Source: BOG-908 sp965199235 | GTDB lineage: Bacteria; Pseudomonadota; Alphaproteobacteria; Acetobacterales; Acetobacteraceae | Assembly: GCA_965199235.1 (NCBI GenBank) | Contig: CBDAQU010000002.1 | Coordinates: forward strand, 2,356,001 to 2,420,000 | DNA length: 64,000 nt | Reading direction: 5' to 3' | Shown: positions 1 through 8,235 of the stretch, in pieces | Layout: the number at the start of each line of letters is the position of its first letter | Position numbering within the stretch: the stretch's first letter is position 1 | Program-made: the position numbers and the translations under genes | The notes under the pieces: model-generated | What the model was told of the DNA's origin: nothing | Databases searched by the model: none | The model's input: only the letters and a program-made list of their open reading frames with translations

Positions 1-506
1 CGCTCTCGTATTTCCCGCTCTCGGTGTGGTCTTGGCAGGACTCCATCAAGGCCGTGTTCCTCGACCGGGTCAGCGTGCTCTCCGAATACGAGTTCGAGGT
101 GCATTCCCCGAGCCAGGCAATGCGCCTGCCCAGCGTGATCGCGCTGAAGGACTACATCCCCAGCGCCCGCAAGCCAGCCTTCACGCGGTTCAACGTGTTC
201 CTGCGCGATGCCTTCAGCTGCCAGTATTGCGGGGAGCGCTTCCCGACACACGACCTCACCTTCGATCACGTGATCCCTCGCAGCCGGGGCGGCCGGACCA
301 CGTGGGAGAACGTCGTTACCGCCTGTGCCTGCTGCAACCTGCGAAAGGGCAACAAGCTGCCGCGGGAGTGCCACATGCATCCTCGTTTCCGGCCCTGCCA
401 ACCCTCCACCTGGGAGCTGCAGGATAACGGGCGTGCCTTTCCACCGAATTACCTGCATGCCAGCTGGCGCGACTATCTTTACTGGGACTCCGAGCTGGAA
501 AGCTGA
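1..506 (+). CDS. HNH endonuclease, 5' end cut by window
   Basis: The frame is open from base 3, so the true start lies left of the window; about 168 residues are visible. The C-terminal half holds a classic HNH nuclease domain: a CQYC zinc pair, the FDHVIPRSRGG core with the catalytic His, and a second CACC pair followed by N-LRKGNK. The N-terminal segment (WSWQDSIKAVFLDRV, then MRLPSVIALKDY) matches the common bacterial HNH family of about 185 residues found as a single gene in proteobacteria, whose cellular role is not settled. Its 3' end overlaps the convergent Rrf2 gene by 28 bases. Family call is firm; substrate is unknown. Confidence 0.88.
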   Translation, partial: LSYFPLSVWSWQDSIKAVFLDRVSVLSEYEFEVHSPSQAMRLPSVIALKDYIPSARKPAFTRFNVFLRDAFSCQYCGERFPTHDLTFDHVIPRSRGGRTTWENVVTACACCNLRKGNKLPRECHMHPRFRPCQPSTWELQDNGRAFPPNYLHASWRDYLYWDSELES

Positions 507-946
507 CTCAGCGCCGGCTCGGCGGGCGGCCCGTACTGGCACAGATCGGCCAGCGAGCACTCTTCCAGCACGGTTGCGACCGCGTCGCGTGCCCGCCGCA
601 TCAGGTGGCTCAACCGGCAATCCTGCACGTTGGTGCAGTCGTCGCACGCGCGAAAGGCGGTGGCGCTGGCGCAGGGCGTCATGGCGAGCGGCCCGTCGAT
701 GGCGCGTATGACGTCGGCCGCCGAGACCTTGCTCGGGTCCGAGACCAGCCGATGGCCGCCTGCAGGGCCGCGGCGGCTTTCCACCAGCCGGTTTTCACGC
801 AGCTGGGTCAGTATCGCCTCGAGGAATTTGCGCGGAACGTCGGCTGCCTCGGCCAGGCCGCCGGCGCTGCTCCACCCGTTGGCGCCCTTGCGCTCCGCCA
901 TGACCAGGCATGCTCGAACGGCATATTTTGCGCGGCTGGTCAGCAC
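479..946 (-). CDS. Rrf2-family transcriptional regulator
   Basis: 155 residues with the typical Rrf2 start (MLTSRAKYAVRA) and winged helix-turn-helix: the recognition region AADVPRKFLEAILTQLRE is followed by the RRGPAGGHRL wing. A cysteine cluster near residues 92-110 (C...CDDCTNVQDC) fits the cluster-binding loop of IscR/NsrR/RirA-like proteins, so it may sense Fe-S status, NO or redox. No isc/suf genes are next to it, so the target is unknown. It converges on the HNH gene and diverges from fliL across a 212-base gap. Confidence 0.85.
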   Translation of the reverse strand: MLTSRAKYAVRACLVMAERKGANGWSSAGGLAEAADVPRKFLEAILTQLRENRLVESRRGPAGGHRLVSDPSKVSAADVIRAIDGPLAMTPCASATAFRACDDCTNVQDCRLSHLMRRARDAVATVLEECSLADLCQYGPPAEPALSQLSSSESQ

Positions 947-1071
947 TGGTCGGTCCTAGTCTCTTGGTGATCCGGCTTGCTGCTCCAGCCGCCGCCGCGG
1001 TCTCTGACGGGCAGGTCGCCGGCTGCCCTGTGAGCGACATGGTGGATGGTAGCTGGATTCGGACGCTCTGT

Positions 1072-1099
1072 CGCCAGGCGTGATCTGGCGTTTTCTTTC
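1072..1099 (+). terminator. Hairpin plus T-rich tail upstream of fliL
   Basis: CGCCAG and CTGGCG form a 6-bp stem around a 7-base loop, followed by TTTTCTTTC. It reads as an intrinsic terminator on the plus strand, yet no plus-strand gene lies just upstream, so it could attenuate the fliL transcript or end an unseen RNA. The rest of the 947-1158 gap shows no clear gene. Confidence 0.35.
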
Positions 1100-1158
1100 G
1101 GCGCGGGGAGCGGGATCTTGGGCCCGGGGAGTCGGTCTTATCGCTTAATTAACTCTGC

Positions 1159-1671
1159 ATGCGTAACATGTTTGCCATGGCAGGTCACGATGCAGCATCG
1201 AGCGAGGCGGCGAAACCCAAGAGGGGGAAGCAGCTGATGATTGCGGTGCCGGTTCTCTTGGTTGCCGTCGGCGCGGGCGGGTGGTTCAGCGGCATCATCC
1301 CCTCCCTGCTCGGCCACAAGCCAGGCGTCACTGCGGCGACCGCAGCCGAGACGGCCGTTGCGGCGCCGCCCGTCTATGTCGACGTCCCGGAGATCGTCAG
1401 CAACCTCAACGTCCCCGGCAAGCGGCCCAGCTTCATGAAGCTGCACGCCAAGCTGGAGCTGGCGGCCAAATCCGATGAGGCGGCAGTCTCCGCAGCCATG
1501 CCGCGCATTCAGGACCTGTTTCAGACCTATCTGCGAGACATGCGGCCTGACGAGCTGCGCGGTTCGGAAGGAAGCTACAGGCTGCGGGAAGAACTTATCG
1601 GCCGTGCAACGATCGCCGCCACCCCAGCGCACGTGACCGACGTACTCTTCATCGAATTGATCATAGAATGA
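1159..1671 (+). CDS. fliL: Flagellar basal body-associated protein FliL
   Basis: 170 residues. A lysine-rich stretch precedes one membrane helix (about residues 22-45), then a periplasmic domain with the FliL pattern VYVDVPEIVSNLNVPGKRPSFMKL and a C-terminus VTDVLFIELIIE. FliL sits in the inner membrane around the stator and tunes motor torque. Three in-frame ATGs (1159, 1168, 1177) compete and none has a strong ribosome site; the ATG at 1177 is also plausible. The stop overlaps the fliM ATG (ATGA), indicating translational coupling. This gene opens the block fliL-fliM-DUF6468-motE-cheY. Confidence 0.9.
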   Translation: MRNMFAMAGHDAASSEAAKPKRGKQLMIAVPVLLVAVGAGGWFSGIIPSLLGHKPGVTAATAAETAVAAPPVYVDVPEIVSNLNVPGKRPSFMKLHAKLELAAKSDEAAVSAAMPRIQDLFQTYLRDMRPDELRGSEGSYRLREELIGRATIAATPAHVTDVLFIELIIE

Positions 1672-2717
1672 GCGGGGATGACGAACTCGCGGCGGCTTGG
1701 GGCGCCGAACCCGGCAACGATGCCTCCCTCAGCGCCGAACCAGCACGCGTGCTCAACCAGGCCGAGATCGATAGCCTTCTCGGGTTCGAGGACGGTCCTG
1801 AGGGTGCCGAAGCGGTCAGCGGGATGCAGCGCATCATCAGCTCCGGTCTGGTCTCCTACGAACGTCTGCCGATGCTGGAGATCGTTTTCGACCGACTCGT
1901 TCGTATCATGTCGACGTCGCTGCGCAACTTCACCAGCGACAACGTCGAGGTGTCGATCGACAACATCGTTTCCCTTCGCTTCGGAGACTACCTCAACTCC
2001 ATCCCGCTGCCGGCGATGCTGGCGGTTTTCAAGGCGGAGGAATGGGACAATTACGGCCTGATGGTTATCGATAGCGCCATGATCTACTCGATCGTGGACG
2101 TGCTGCTCGGTGGACGGCGGGGAACCGCTGCGATGCGCATCGAGGGACGGCCTTACACCACGATCGAACGCACCCTGGTGGAGCGGTTGATACATCTTGT
2201 GCTCGCCGATCTCTCGGCGAGTTTCGATCCCCTTTGCCCGGTGACGTTCCGCTTCGAACGCCTGGAGGTTAACCCCCGCTTCGCAGCGATATCCCGCCTG
2301 TCCAACGCTGCGGTTCTCGGCCGTTTGCGTGTGGACATGGAGGATCGAGGCGGGCGTTTGGACCTGCTTGTTCCCTACGCGACTCTGGAGCCGGTCCGGG
2401 AGCTCCTCCTGCAACAGTTCATGGGCGAGAAGTTTGGCCGCGACTCCATTTGGGAGACGCATCTGGCCGAAGAACTGTGGAATACCCGGGTCGATCTGGA
2501 CGTTGTGCTCGATGAACAGATCATGCGGCTCGTCGACGTGGTCGATCTCAAGCCTGGCGACCAGATCGTTCTGAACACGTCGGCCGGCGCCACCGTCGAA
2601 GTGCGGTGCGGGACGGTTCGATTGTTCCAGGCGCAGATCGGCCGTCGCAAGAACCATGTTGCGGTTCGCATTGAGGGCCCGCTGGAGCGCCCTCCGCTTG
2701 CTGGATCTGAGACGTGA
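1668..2717 (+). CDS. fliM: Flagellar motor switch protein FliM
   Basis: 349 residues. Near residue 31 lies LNQAEIDSLLGF, the conserved segment that binds phosphorylated CheY. It is followed by the FliM middle domain (MLEIVFDRLVRIMSTSLRNFTSDNVEV) and a C-terminal SpoA/FliN-like domain (LKPGDQIVLN). FliM forms the C-ring with FliG and FliN and sets rotation direction. The cheY-type gene three genes downstream is its probable partner. The start overlaps the fliL stop by four bases. Confidence 0.96.
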   Translation: MSGDDELAAAWGAEPGNDASLSAEPARVLNQAEIDSLLGFEDGPEGAEAVSGMQRIISSGLVSYERLPMLEIVFDRLVRIMSTSLRNFTSDNVEVSIDNIVSLRFGDYLNSIPLPAMLAVFKAEEWDNYGLMVIDSAMIYSIVDVLLGGRRGTAAMRIEGRPYTTIERTLVERLIHLVLADLSASFDPLCPVTFRFERLEVNPRFAAISRLSNAAVLGRLRVDMEDRGGRLDLLVPYATLEPVRELLLQQFMGEKFGRDSIWETHLAEELWNTRVDLDVVLDEQIMRLVDVVDLKPGDQIVLNTSAGATVEVRCGTVRLFQAQIGRRKNHVAVRIEGPLERPPLAGSET

Positions 2718-2800
2718 TCGTGAGAGGGACCCTCATAGTGTTGATCTTACGTGCTGTCACGTCCGCTCGCTTAGCCTCGCGTTAAGCAGGAGAGCGCAGA

Positions 2801-3358
2801 ATGGGCAATGCGCAGTGGTTCTTGGAGGTGGCGCTTCTCCTTTTGTTGGCAGCGACGTTGTTCCATGCCCTTCGGCTGGAGCGCGCGCTGGGTGTGCTCA
2901 AACGTGATCGTGCAGTGCTGGAGGAGTTGGTGCAGGGTTTTAACGACAGCACGCGGCAGGCTGAAACTGGCATTGAGCGGCTGCGCAGCGCAGCGGACGG
3001 TGCTGGGCGACAAATCTCCCGCCAGATCGAAGCCGCGCAGCTTCTTAGGGACGACCTCACTTTCTTGACCGACCGTAGCGATCGGTTGGCCGAGCGGCTG
3101 GAGACGGCGGTTCGTTCGGCCCGCATGGTGGTGGACAGCACGGCCTGTGGTCCCAACGCCCTGAGCGGACAGGCGCAAGCCAACCTCGCGGTGCCGACCG
3201 CGCCCTCACCGGTGTTTGAGCCGCCGCCGAGGCAGCCGGCACCGACCCAGAGTCATCCAGCTCCAGCAGTGTCTGGCGACAACGACGCAGCCTTGATGCC
3301 GCGCCTGCGCAGCCAGGCGGAGCGCGACCTGCTGCGCGCCTTGCGGGCGGGTCAGTGA
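2801..3358 (+). CDS. DUF6468 flagellar-operon membrane protein
   Basis: 185 residues: an N-terminal membrane helix (WFLEVALLLLLAATLFHAL), then a long charged helical region likely to form a coiled coil (about residues 35-105), then a proline-rich low-complexity stretch and a basic tail. The layout matches the DUF6468 family that recurs in alphaproteobacterial flagellar operons between fliM and a motE-like gene; no biochemical role is known to me. An AGGAGAG ribosome site precedes the ATG. The stop overlaps the next start (GTGA). Confidence 0.8.
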   Translation: MGNAQWFLEVALLLLLAATLFHALRLERALGVLKRDRAVLEELVQGFNDSTRQAETGIERLRSAADGAGRQISRQIEAAQLLRDDLTFLTDRSDRLAERLETAVRSARMVVDSTACGPNALSGQAQANLAVPTAPSPVFEPPPRQPAPTQSHPAPAVSGDNDAALMPRLRSQAERDLLRALRAGQ

Positions 3359-4089
3359 TCATGCCGCTTCTGCCCGCTCGTCTCTCCCGCGCGCGTCTCC
3401 TTAAGCCTCGCCTTCTTCCAGCAACCATTATCGCGATGTCTGCGCTGATTGCCGTGAAATCCATCGTGCTCGTCCAGGCCGCGGCCGAGGAGGCCGGTCA
3501 ATCACCTCCTCAGACTACGCAAAAACCCTCGCGAGACGGACAGGCGGCGGCGCCCGGGCAGGTACCTCCAGGATCGGTTCCGATAGCCGAGGAAAGGAGA
3601 CAGGCGGCCGCCAGGCAGGGGGAGACTCCGGCCGAAGCACCCGTCAGCGTGTCGGAACGTACGCTGTTGCTGGACCTGCGGCGTAGGCGGGAGGCGTTGG
3701 ACGCGCGCGCGCGCGACCTCAATCAGAGGGAAGCCGAACTCGATGCAGCGTCTCGGCGCCTTGCCGAACGCGCCGACCAGCTATCCGGATTACAGGCCAA
3801 GCTGGAGAGTCTCGAAGCGGGAAGACAGCACCACGACGCTGAAAACTGGGCGGGTCTGGTAAGGATATACGAGGCGATGAAGCCGCGTGACGCCGCAGCA
3901 ATCTTCGATGCTCTCGACATGCAGGTTCTGCTTCAAGTGCTGGATAGGATGCAGGACCGCCGCGCTGCCCCTGTCCTCGCCGCGATGCAACCAGATCGCG
4001 CGCGCCTAGCCACCCAGATGCTTGCCGAGATGCGAGCCCGTTCGGTAGGGCTGTCTGCCCCTTCGCTGTCCACCAATCCCAAGACCTAG
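3355..4089 (+). CDS. MotE-like flagellar motility protein
   Basis: 244 residues. An N-terminal membrane segment (about residues 18-40) precedes a low-complexity linker, a coiled coil rich in Arg/Glu/Ala (about 100-150) and a C-terminal MgtE-N-like domain (IYEAMKPRDAAAIFDALDMQVLLQVLDRM). This order fits MotE, the periplasmic chaperone-like protein that stabilises MotC in rhizobia. The GTG at 3355 overlaps the preceding stop; an ATG at 3361 is an alternative. No motB or motC is in this window, so its partner must be elsewhere. Confidence 0.78.
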   Translation: MIMPLLPARLSRARLLKPRLLPATIIAMSALIAVKSIVLVQAAAEEAGQSPPQTTQKPSRDGQAAAPGQVPPGSVPIAEERRQAAARQGETPAEAPVSVSERTLLLDLRRRREALDARARDLNQREAELDAASRRLAERADQLSGLQAKLESLEAGRQHHDAENWAGLVRIYEAMKPRDAAAIFDALDMQVLLQVLDRMQDRRAAPVLAAMQPDRARLATQMLAEMRARSVGLSAPSLSTNPKT

Positions 4090-4096
4090 GATTGTT

Positions 4097-4483
4097 ATGG
4101 CGATCGACAAATCGATGAGCGTGCTGATCGTCGATGACTACAAGACGATGCTGCGCATCATCAGAAACCTCCTCAAGCAGATCGACCTCGATAATGTCGA
4201 GGAAGCATCGGACGGTGCAGACGCGCTCAATAAGCTGCGGAGCAGCAATTTCGGTTTGGTCATCAGCGACTGGAACATGCAGCCGATGACCGGGATGGAG
4301 CTGCTACGGGAGGTAAGGCAAGACGTCCGGCTGAACTCGCTCCCCTTCATTATGATTACTGCAGAAAGCAAGACGGAGAACGTGGTGTCTGCCAAACAAG
4401 CCGGCGTATCCAGCTACGTCGTCAAGCCGTTCAATGCCGAAACTTTAAGGGAGAAGATCGAAAAGGTCCTCGGGAATGGCTGA
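4097..4483 (+). CDS. cheY: CheY-type chemotaxis response regulator
   Basis: 128 residues, a single receiver domain and nothing else. The acidic pair is in LIVDDY, the phosphoacceptor Asp in LVISDWNM, the switch Thr in FIMITAES and the Lys in YVVKPF. The spacing and the absence of an output domain fit CheY, which binds FliM and switches the motor. It lies 7 bases after motE and its stop overlaps an ATG of the next frame. Given its place in a flagellar operon, a motor role is likely; no kinase gene is adjacent. Confidence 0.92.
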   Translation: MAIDKSMSVLIVDDYKTMLRIIRNLLKQIDLDNVEEASDGADALNKLRSSNFGLVISDWNMQPMTGMELLREVRQDVRLNSLPFIMITAESKTENVVSAKQAGVSSYVVKPFNAETLREKIEKVLGNG

Positions 4484-4580
4484 AAGCGGAGCTGCCGTTT
4501 GTCAGGCTACGAGTAACCTTTGGCATGTTTCGCAAACCAAGGCCTCTCTTGCTGTTAAGAGCCTAACCGTTAGTCGAGAG

Positions 4581-7550
4581 ATGCGTCGTCGTCTTGCCGC
4601 ATTCGTTAAGCTTTGCCTGGCGGCCTGCGCGCTGGCTGGACCAATCTCTGCAAGTGCAGCCGACACCGCGGCTTCACGTTCGCAAAGCCAACCGGCAGCA
4701 CCGCCGGTTCATGCCCGCTTCGCCGTGCATAAGGATTTCGACCGCCTCGTTCTAAAACTTCCAGTCGCCGCAAACGCCGTCTTTCGTCAGGACGGCGTTG
4801 TGTTGCGGCTGTCTTTTGCCGGGGCAGGCAGACTGACGGGGAACGTCGCCGGTCAGCGTATCCTCTCGATGTCCCGCATCCAGTCAGAAGCTGTCTTCCG
4901 ACTGGCACCAGACACCCGGGTTCGCAGTTGGCGCAGCGGTGACATGCTTATCTTCGACGTTTTCGGCCCGAGGGCTGTCATTGGAACCGGTTCATCGACC
5001 CCAGGTGAGGCAACTCGACCTGGTTTCTCGGCCAATGCGGGCGGTGGTAGCACTCCCAAGATGACCGAAACACCAGCAAAACCGTCCCCTGCAGGCATCG
5101 ATACGACGAAGGCCGGCATAGCCGCGCGCGCGGCTGAGACGGCACCGACGCTCGTCCAAATCAAGTTGCCGCCGAGGCCGGTCGCACAGACCCTGTCTTC
5201 GCCCGTTCTGTTTTCTGGCAGGACAGAGCATGGGGCCGCCACCGAAGCGCCGGCGGCAATTTCAAACCCGGCCTCTATCATGATGCTGCGAGACGCGACG
5301 GCTGCCGACCCGACATTGCTCGTTCCGTTCGGCCGGAACGTAGGGGCGGCCGCCTTTTCACGAGGCAATGATGGGCGCGTGATCTTCGACGTGCCTCAAT
5401 ACTTCGACCTGAGCGGGCTGAAGGACGACCCCGTATTCGGGACCCTAACGGAACGACTGCTGCCTGACGGGATGGAGCTGAGCGTTAACTTGGGAGCAGC
5501 ATCCGGGCTCCGCTTGCTCAGGCGTGATGACGGGTGGGCCATCTCGCTTCAGTCCTCCGTGCAGCCCAGTCTTCAGCTCTCACCTATTGTCGGTCGGAAC
5601 GGAAAAGGCGCTACTATATTCGATGTGAATGCCGCCGGCCGCGTGGTGGTGGTCAATGATGACCTGACTGGCGGGCGCTTACTGATAGGCACCCAGCGAA
5701 CCCAAGGGCAGCACGTTGGAAGCGTTCATCTATCGGCCGAGGCGGCTATACTGCCGACCTCGCAAGGTGTGGTCGTTCAACCAAGCTCGGACCGCGTGCT
5801 TCTGCGCGCGACTCAGGCAGGTTTCGAGCTCTCGTCGATCGACTCGACGCCGCTCGCAATGACCTGGTCCGATCAGCAGACAGGGACGTGGCCGGATGGC
5901 CGATTCATGACCCGCTTGTTCGATTTTCCGAACGCCTCACCCGAGTCACTTGACCGTATGCTCGGACAGGCGCTCGAAGATGCTGCAGAGACGCCGAAGC
6001 TGGCGAGATTCGTCCCTCGGGTTCGCGTCGCACAGGCTATGCTCGCACAAGGCATGGACGTAGAAGCGGTCGCGGTCCTGCGTACTGCTCAAGCCGACGA
6101 TCCGACTAGCCACGACGGGCCCTGCGCAGCATGTCTGGATGCGCTCGCGTCCTGGATGTCTGCCCGTGCGGGTGGCATCGAGGCGCCGGACACACCGGCC
6201 GGCTCGGTCAAGTTCGGCGACAGCGACGAGGCGGCATTCTGGAAGACCCTACTTAGACAAGGCAGTGCTGACGTGGCTGAACGAGCGGCTGTCGTTGCCA
6301 GCACGTGGCCGCTCTTGTTGAGCTACTCGCCTATGCTGCGCCGGTTCGCATTGGAGCCTGTCGCCGCGCTGTTATTCGAAGGCGGGCAGACCAAGGCGCT
6401 GTCGGCCTTTTTAGCTGCATTCCCAAATGCTTCTCTCGATATGGCGCGCGCCAACCTGTTGCGATCACAAGGCAAGATCGACGACTGCCTCAAGCTTTAT
6501 GATCAGGTTGCTGTTGGCCGCGACCGGCTGGCCCGGGCAAACGCGCTCGAGCAGGCTGTGTTGGTGAGACTCGCGTCCAACCGAATGTCGGCTGCGTCGG
6601 CGGCCGAAGCACTGAACGGCCAGCTTTACGCTTGGCGCGGAGGTGCCCGTGAGCTTCGGCTCCGACAGCGCGTGGCTCAACTGCGCGCCCAAGCCGGACA
6701 GTGGCGAGCAGCGTTGACGATGCTTAACGAGACAGACGAGACGTCGCCGCAGGCGCATGCCAACGTAAAAGCAGCAAAATCCGCTCTGGTTGCTGAGCTG
6801 TTGAGGGGCGATAACCTCGCCAAGCTGAACGCGCTTGATCTGGTAGCCATCGCCGATGGCACGTCGGATGTTCTGGACGGCAACAATGTGGGCTTTGCGC
6901 CCGCCATGGTTGATAAGTTATTGGCGTTGGACCTTCCTGGGCGCGCCGACGCCATTTTGCACCGTCTTTTTGAGAGAGCTAACGACCCAAAGACCAAGGC
7001 CGAACTCGGCTTGAGACTGGCGGCCACAATGCTCGACGGAGACGATCCATCGGCGGCACTCGAAGTGCTCGCCGCCTCCGATGATGCCGAGCTTGGCGCC
7101 GAGATAACGTCACGCCGCACGCTTCTCCGCGCCCGCCTCCTTGCGCGATCCGGAAAGCCGGCCGACGCGTTGGAGGCACTCAATGGCGTGCACAGCCGCG
7201 ACGCCTCGGATCTCCAAGCTACCATCCTGGAGGGCCAGCACGAGTGGACACACGCGTCCGGCGTGTTGAAGCCGCTTGTGTTTGACTCTGAATTCAAAGC
7301 CATGCCCCAGGCAGTTCAACGCGACCTCGTTCTAAGGCTCGCGCGTGATGAGGTTGAAGCGGGTGACCAGGCAGGATTGCACGTTCTTCGGCAGGCAGAG
7401 GCCGCGCAGTTCCAGGCCGGCCCAAACGAAAGGTTGTTCGCGGTCTTGACAGCTGAGCCTATTCTCAGCACGGCCGATCTGCCTCGTTCCGCGGCAGAGG
7501 TGAGTGCCTTACGCTCGGTTCCTGCTTTTATCGCGCAGGCTCGGCCCTAA
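4581..7550 (+). CDS. Large exported repeat protein of the flagellar block
   Basis: 989 residues from the ATG at 4581, chosen because it is followed at once by a signal peptide (MRRRLAAFVKLCLAACALAGPISASA) and preceded by GAGAG; an in-frame ATG at 4476 overlaps the cheY stop but adds 35 residues that spoil the signal. Residues about 45-130 resemble an AMIN-like beta domain, followed by a Pro/Ala/Thr linker, a beta-rich middle region, and from about residue 460 a helical TPR-like solenoid (repeated Ala/Leu patterns such as AVAVLRTAQADDP and ALEVLAASDD). I recognise no enzyme motif. Similar proteins tend to sit next to motE/cheY in Rhodospirillales, which suggests a periplasmic scaffold for motor or envelope, but this is inference. 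Confidence 0.6.
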   Translation: MRRRLAAFVKLCLAACALAGPISASAADTAASRSQSQPAAPPVHARFAVHKDFDRLVLKLPVAANAVFRQDGVVLRLSFAGAGRLTGNVAGQRILSMSRIQSEAVFRLAPDTRVRSWRSGDMLIFDVFGPRAVIGTGSSTPGEATRPGFSANAGGGSTPKMTETPAKPSPAGIDTTKAGIAARAAETAPTLVQIKLPPRPVAQTLSSPVLFSGRTEHGAATEAPAAISNPASIMMLRDATAADPTLLVPFGRNVGAAAFSRGNDGRVIFDVPQYFDLSGLKDDPVFGTLTERLLPDGMELSVNLGAASGLRLLRRDDGWAISLQSSVQPSLQLSPIVGRNGKGATIFDVNAAGRVVVVNDDLTGGRLLIGTQRTQGQHVGSVHLSAEAAILPTSQGVVVQPSSDRVLLRATQAGFELSSIDSTPLAMTWSDQQTGTWPDGRFMTRLFDFPNASPESLDRMLGQALEDAAETPKLARFVPRVRVAQAMLAQGMDVEAVAVLRTAQADDPTSHDGPCAACLDALASWMSARAGGIEAPDTPAGSVKFGDSDEAAFWKTLLRQGSADVAERAAVVASTWPLLLSYSPMLRRFALEPVAALLFEGGQTKALSAFLAAFPNASLDMARANLLRSQGKIDDCLKLYDQVAVGRDRLARANALEQAVLVRLASNRMSAASAAEALNGQLYAWRGGARELRLRQRVAQLRAQAGQWRAALTMLNETDETSPQAHANVKAAKSALVAELLRGDNLAKLNALDLVAIADGTSDVLDGNNVGFAPAMVDKLLALDLPGRADAILHRLFERANDPKTKAELGLRLAATMLDGDDPSAALEVLAASDDAELGAEITSRRTLLRARLLARSGKPADALEALNGVHSRDASDLQATILEGQHEWTHASGVLKPLVFDSEFKAMPQAVQRDLVLRLARDEVEAGDQAGLHVLRQAEAAQFQAGPNERLFAVLTAEPILSTADLPRSAAEVSALRSVPAFIAQARP

Positions 7551-7596
7551 GCCCTGGACCAATAGACGGCTCAACTCCAAGATTTCACTTGCAACC

Positions 7597-7675
7597 ATAG
7601 GGTAAGAACCCTATCTGACGCCTCCCGGCCCAAGGGGGCGAAAGCCCAACAGGTCATCTGCTGGTTTGGGGGTAC
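7597..7675 (+). promoter_or_regulatory. Structured speD leader with SD-masking hairpin
   Basis: Three hairpins follow each other. Bases 7597-7614 form a perfect 7-bp stem around AAGA. Bases 7619-7640 form a 7-bp stem (one U-G pair). Bases 7645-7670 pair CCCAA with TTGGG, with an inner CAG/CTG. The 3' arm of the third stem contains the G-run (7668-7672) that is the only ribosome binding site for speD, so folding would block translation. It does not match the SAM-II pattern as I know it. Confidence 0.5.
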
Positions 7676-7678
7676 GTG

Positions 7679-8146
7679 ATGAACGCACTTGCTCAGCTGG
7701 GGATGGTCTCGGATTACCCGAGCGATTGCCAGAATGAAGTTGTTTCCTTTCCGCTTTTGAGTGGGGAGGAGCGAACGGACTACTTCGTTGAGAAGGACGG
7801 CATGAGGTTTGCGGGGACGCATCTTCTCATAGATTTATGGGGTGCTCGCAATCTTGATCAGCCGGACCTGATCGACACAGCGTTGCGCGAGGGTGCCGTC
7901 GTTGCTGGTGCTACAATCCTGCACAGCCATTTTCACCATTTCACGCCGAATGGCGGGGTGTCTGGCGTCGTTGTTCTTGCCGAAAGCCACATCTCAATTC
8001 ACACGTGGCCTGAGCGTAACTTCGCCGCGATTGATATATTCATGTGCGGTGCTTGCGATCCACGCAAGGCAATACCCGTGCTGCAGGCTGCCTTTCACCC
8101 GGAAAGGGTGGATGTAGACGAGCAAAGGCGAGGTTGTGTTTTCTGA
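7679..8146 (+). CDS. speD: S-adenosylmethionine decarboxylase proenzyme
   Basis: 155 residues, the small prokaryotic SpeD/SpeH form. The self-cleavage site is ESHISIHTWPE, where the Ser becomes the pyruvoyl cofactor; the catalytic His and Cys lie in that segment and in FMCGACDP. The enzyme makes decarboxylated SAM, the aminopropyl donor for spermidine. A GTG at 7676 directly precedes the ATG; the G-run at 7668-7672 serves both. speE follows after 89 bases, forming a spermidine synthesis pair. It is probably controlled by the folded leader just upstream. Confidence 0.95.
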   Translation: MNALAQLGMVSDYPSDCQNEVVSFPLLSGEERTDYFVEKDGMRFAGTHLLIDLWGARNLDQPDLIDTALREGAVVAGATILHSHFHHFTPNGGVSGVVVLAESHISIHTWPERNFAAIDIFMCGACDPRKAIPVLQAAFHPERVDVDEQRRGCVF

Positions 8147-8177
8147 CATCGTGCGGAGTTCAACCATCCTGAACTAG

Positions 8178-8213
8178 GCAGCAGGTTACGCCGCAACAGG
8201 CGTGGTCTGCTGC
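8178..8213 (+). promoter_or_regulatory. Strong hairpin between speD and speE
   Basis: GCAGCAG pairs with CTGCTGC and, inside a symmetric 3-base internal loop, ACGCC pairs with GGCGT around a 6-base loop. There is no T-run after it, so it is not a standard terminator; it could be an mRNA stability or processing element. A smaller hairpin (GTTCA/TGAAC) lies just before it. The speE ribosome site GGAGG (8223-8227) is left free. Confidence 0.45.
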
Positions 8214-8235
8214 ACGCCGTCCGGAGGCCAGCATT

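Noticed and set aside
7551..7678. SAM-II or speF-type riboswitch before speD
   Set aside because: The leader is structured, but I cannot match its hairpins to either consensus by eye, so only an unclassified structured leader is claimed.
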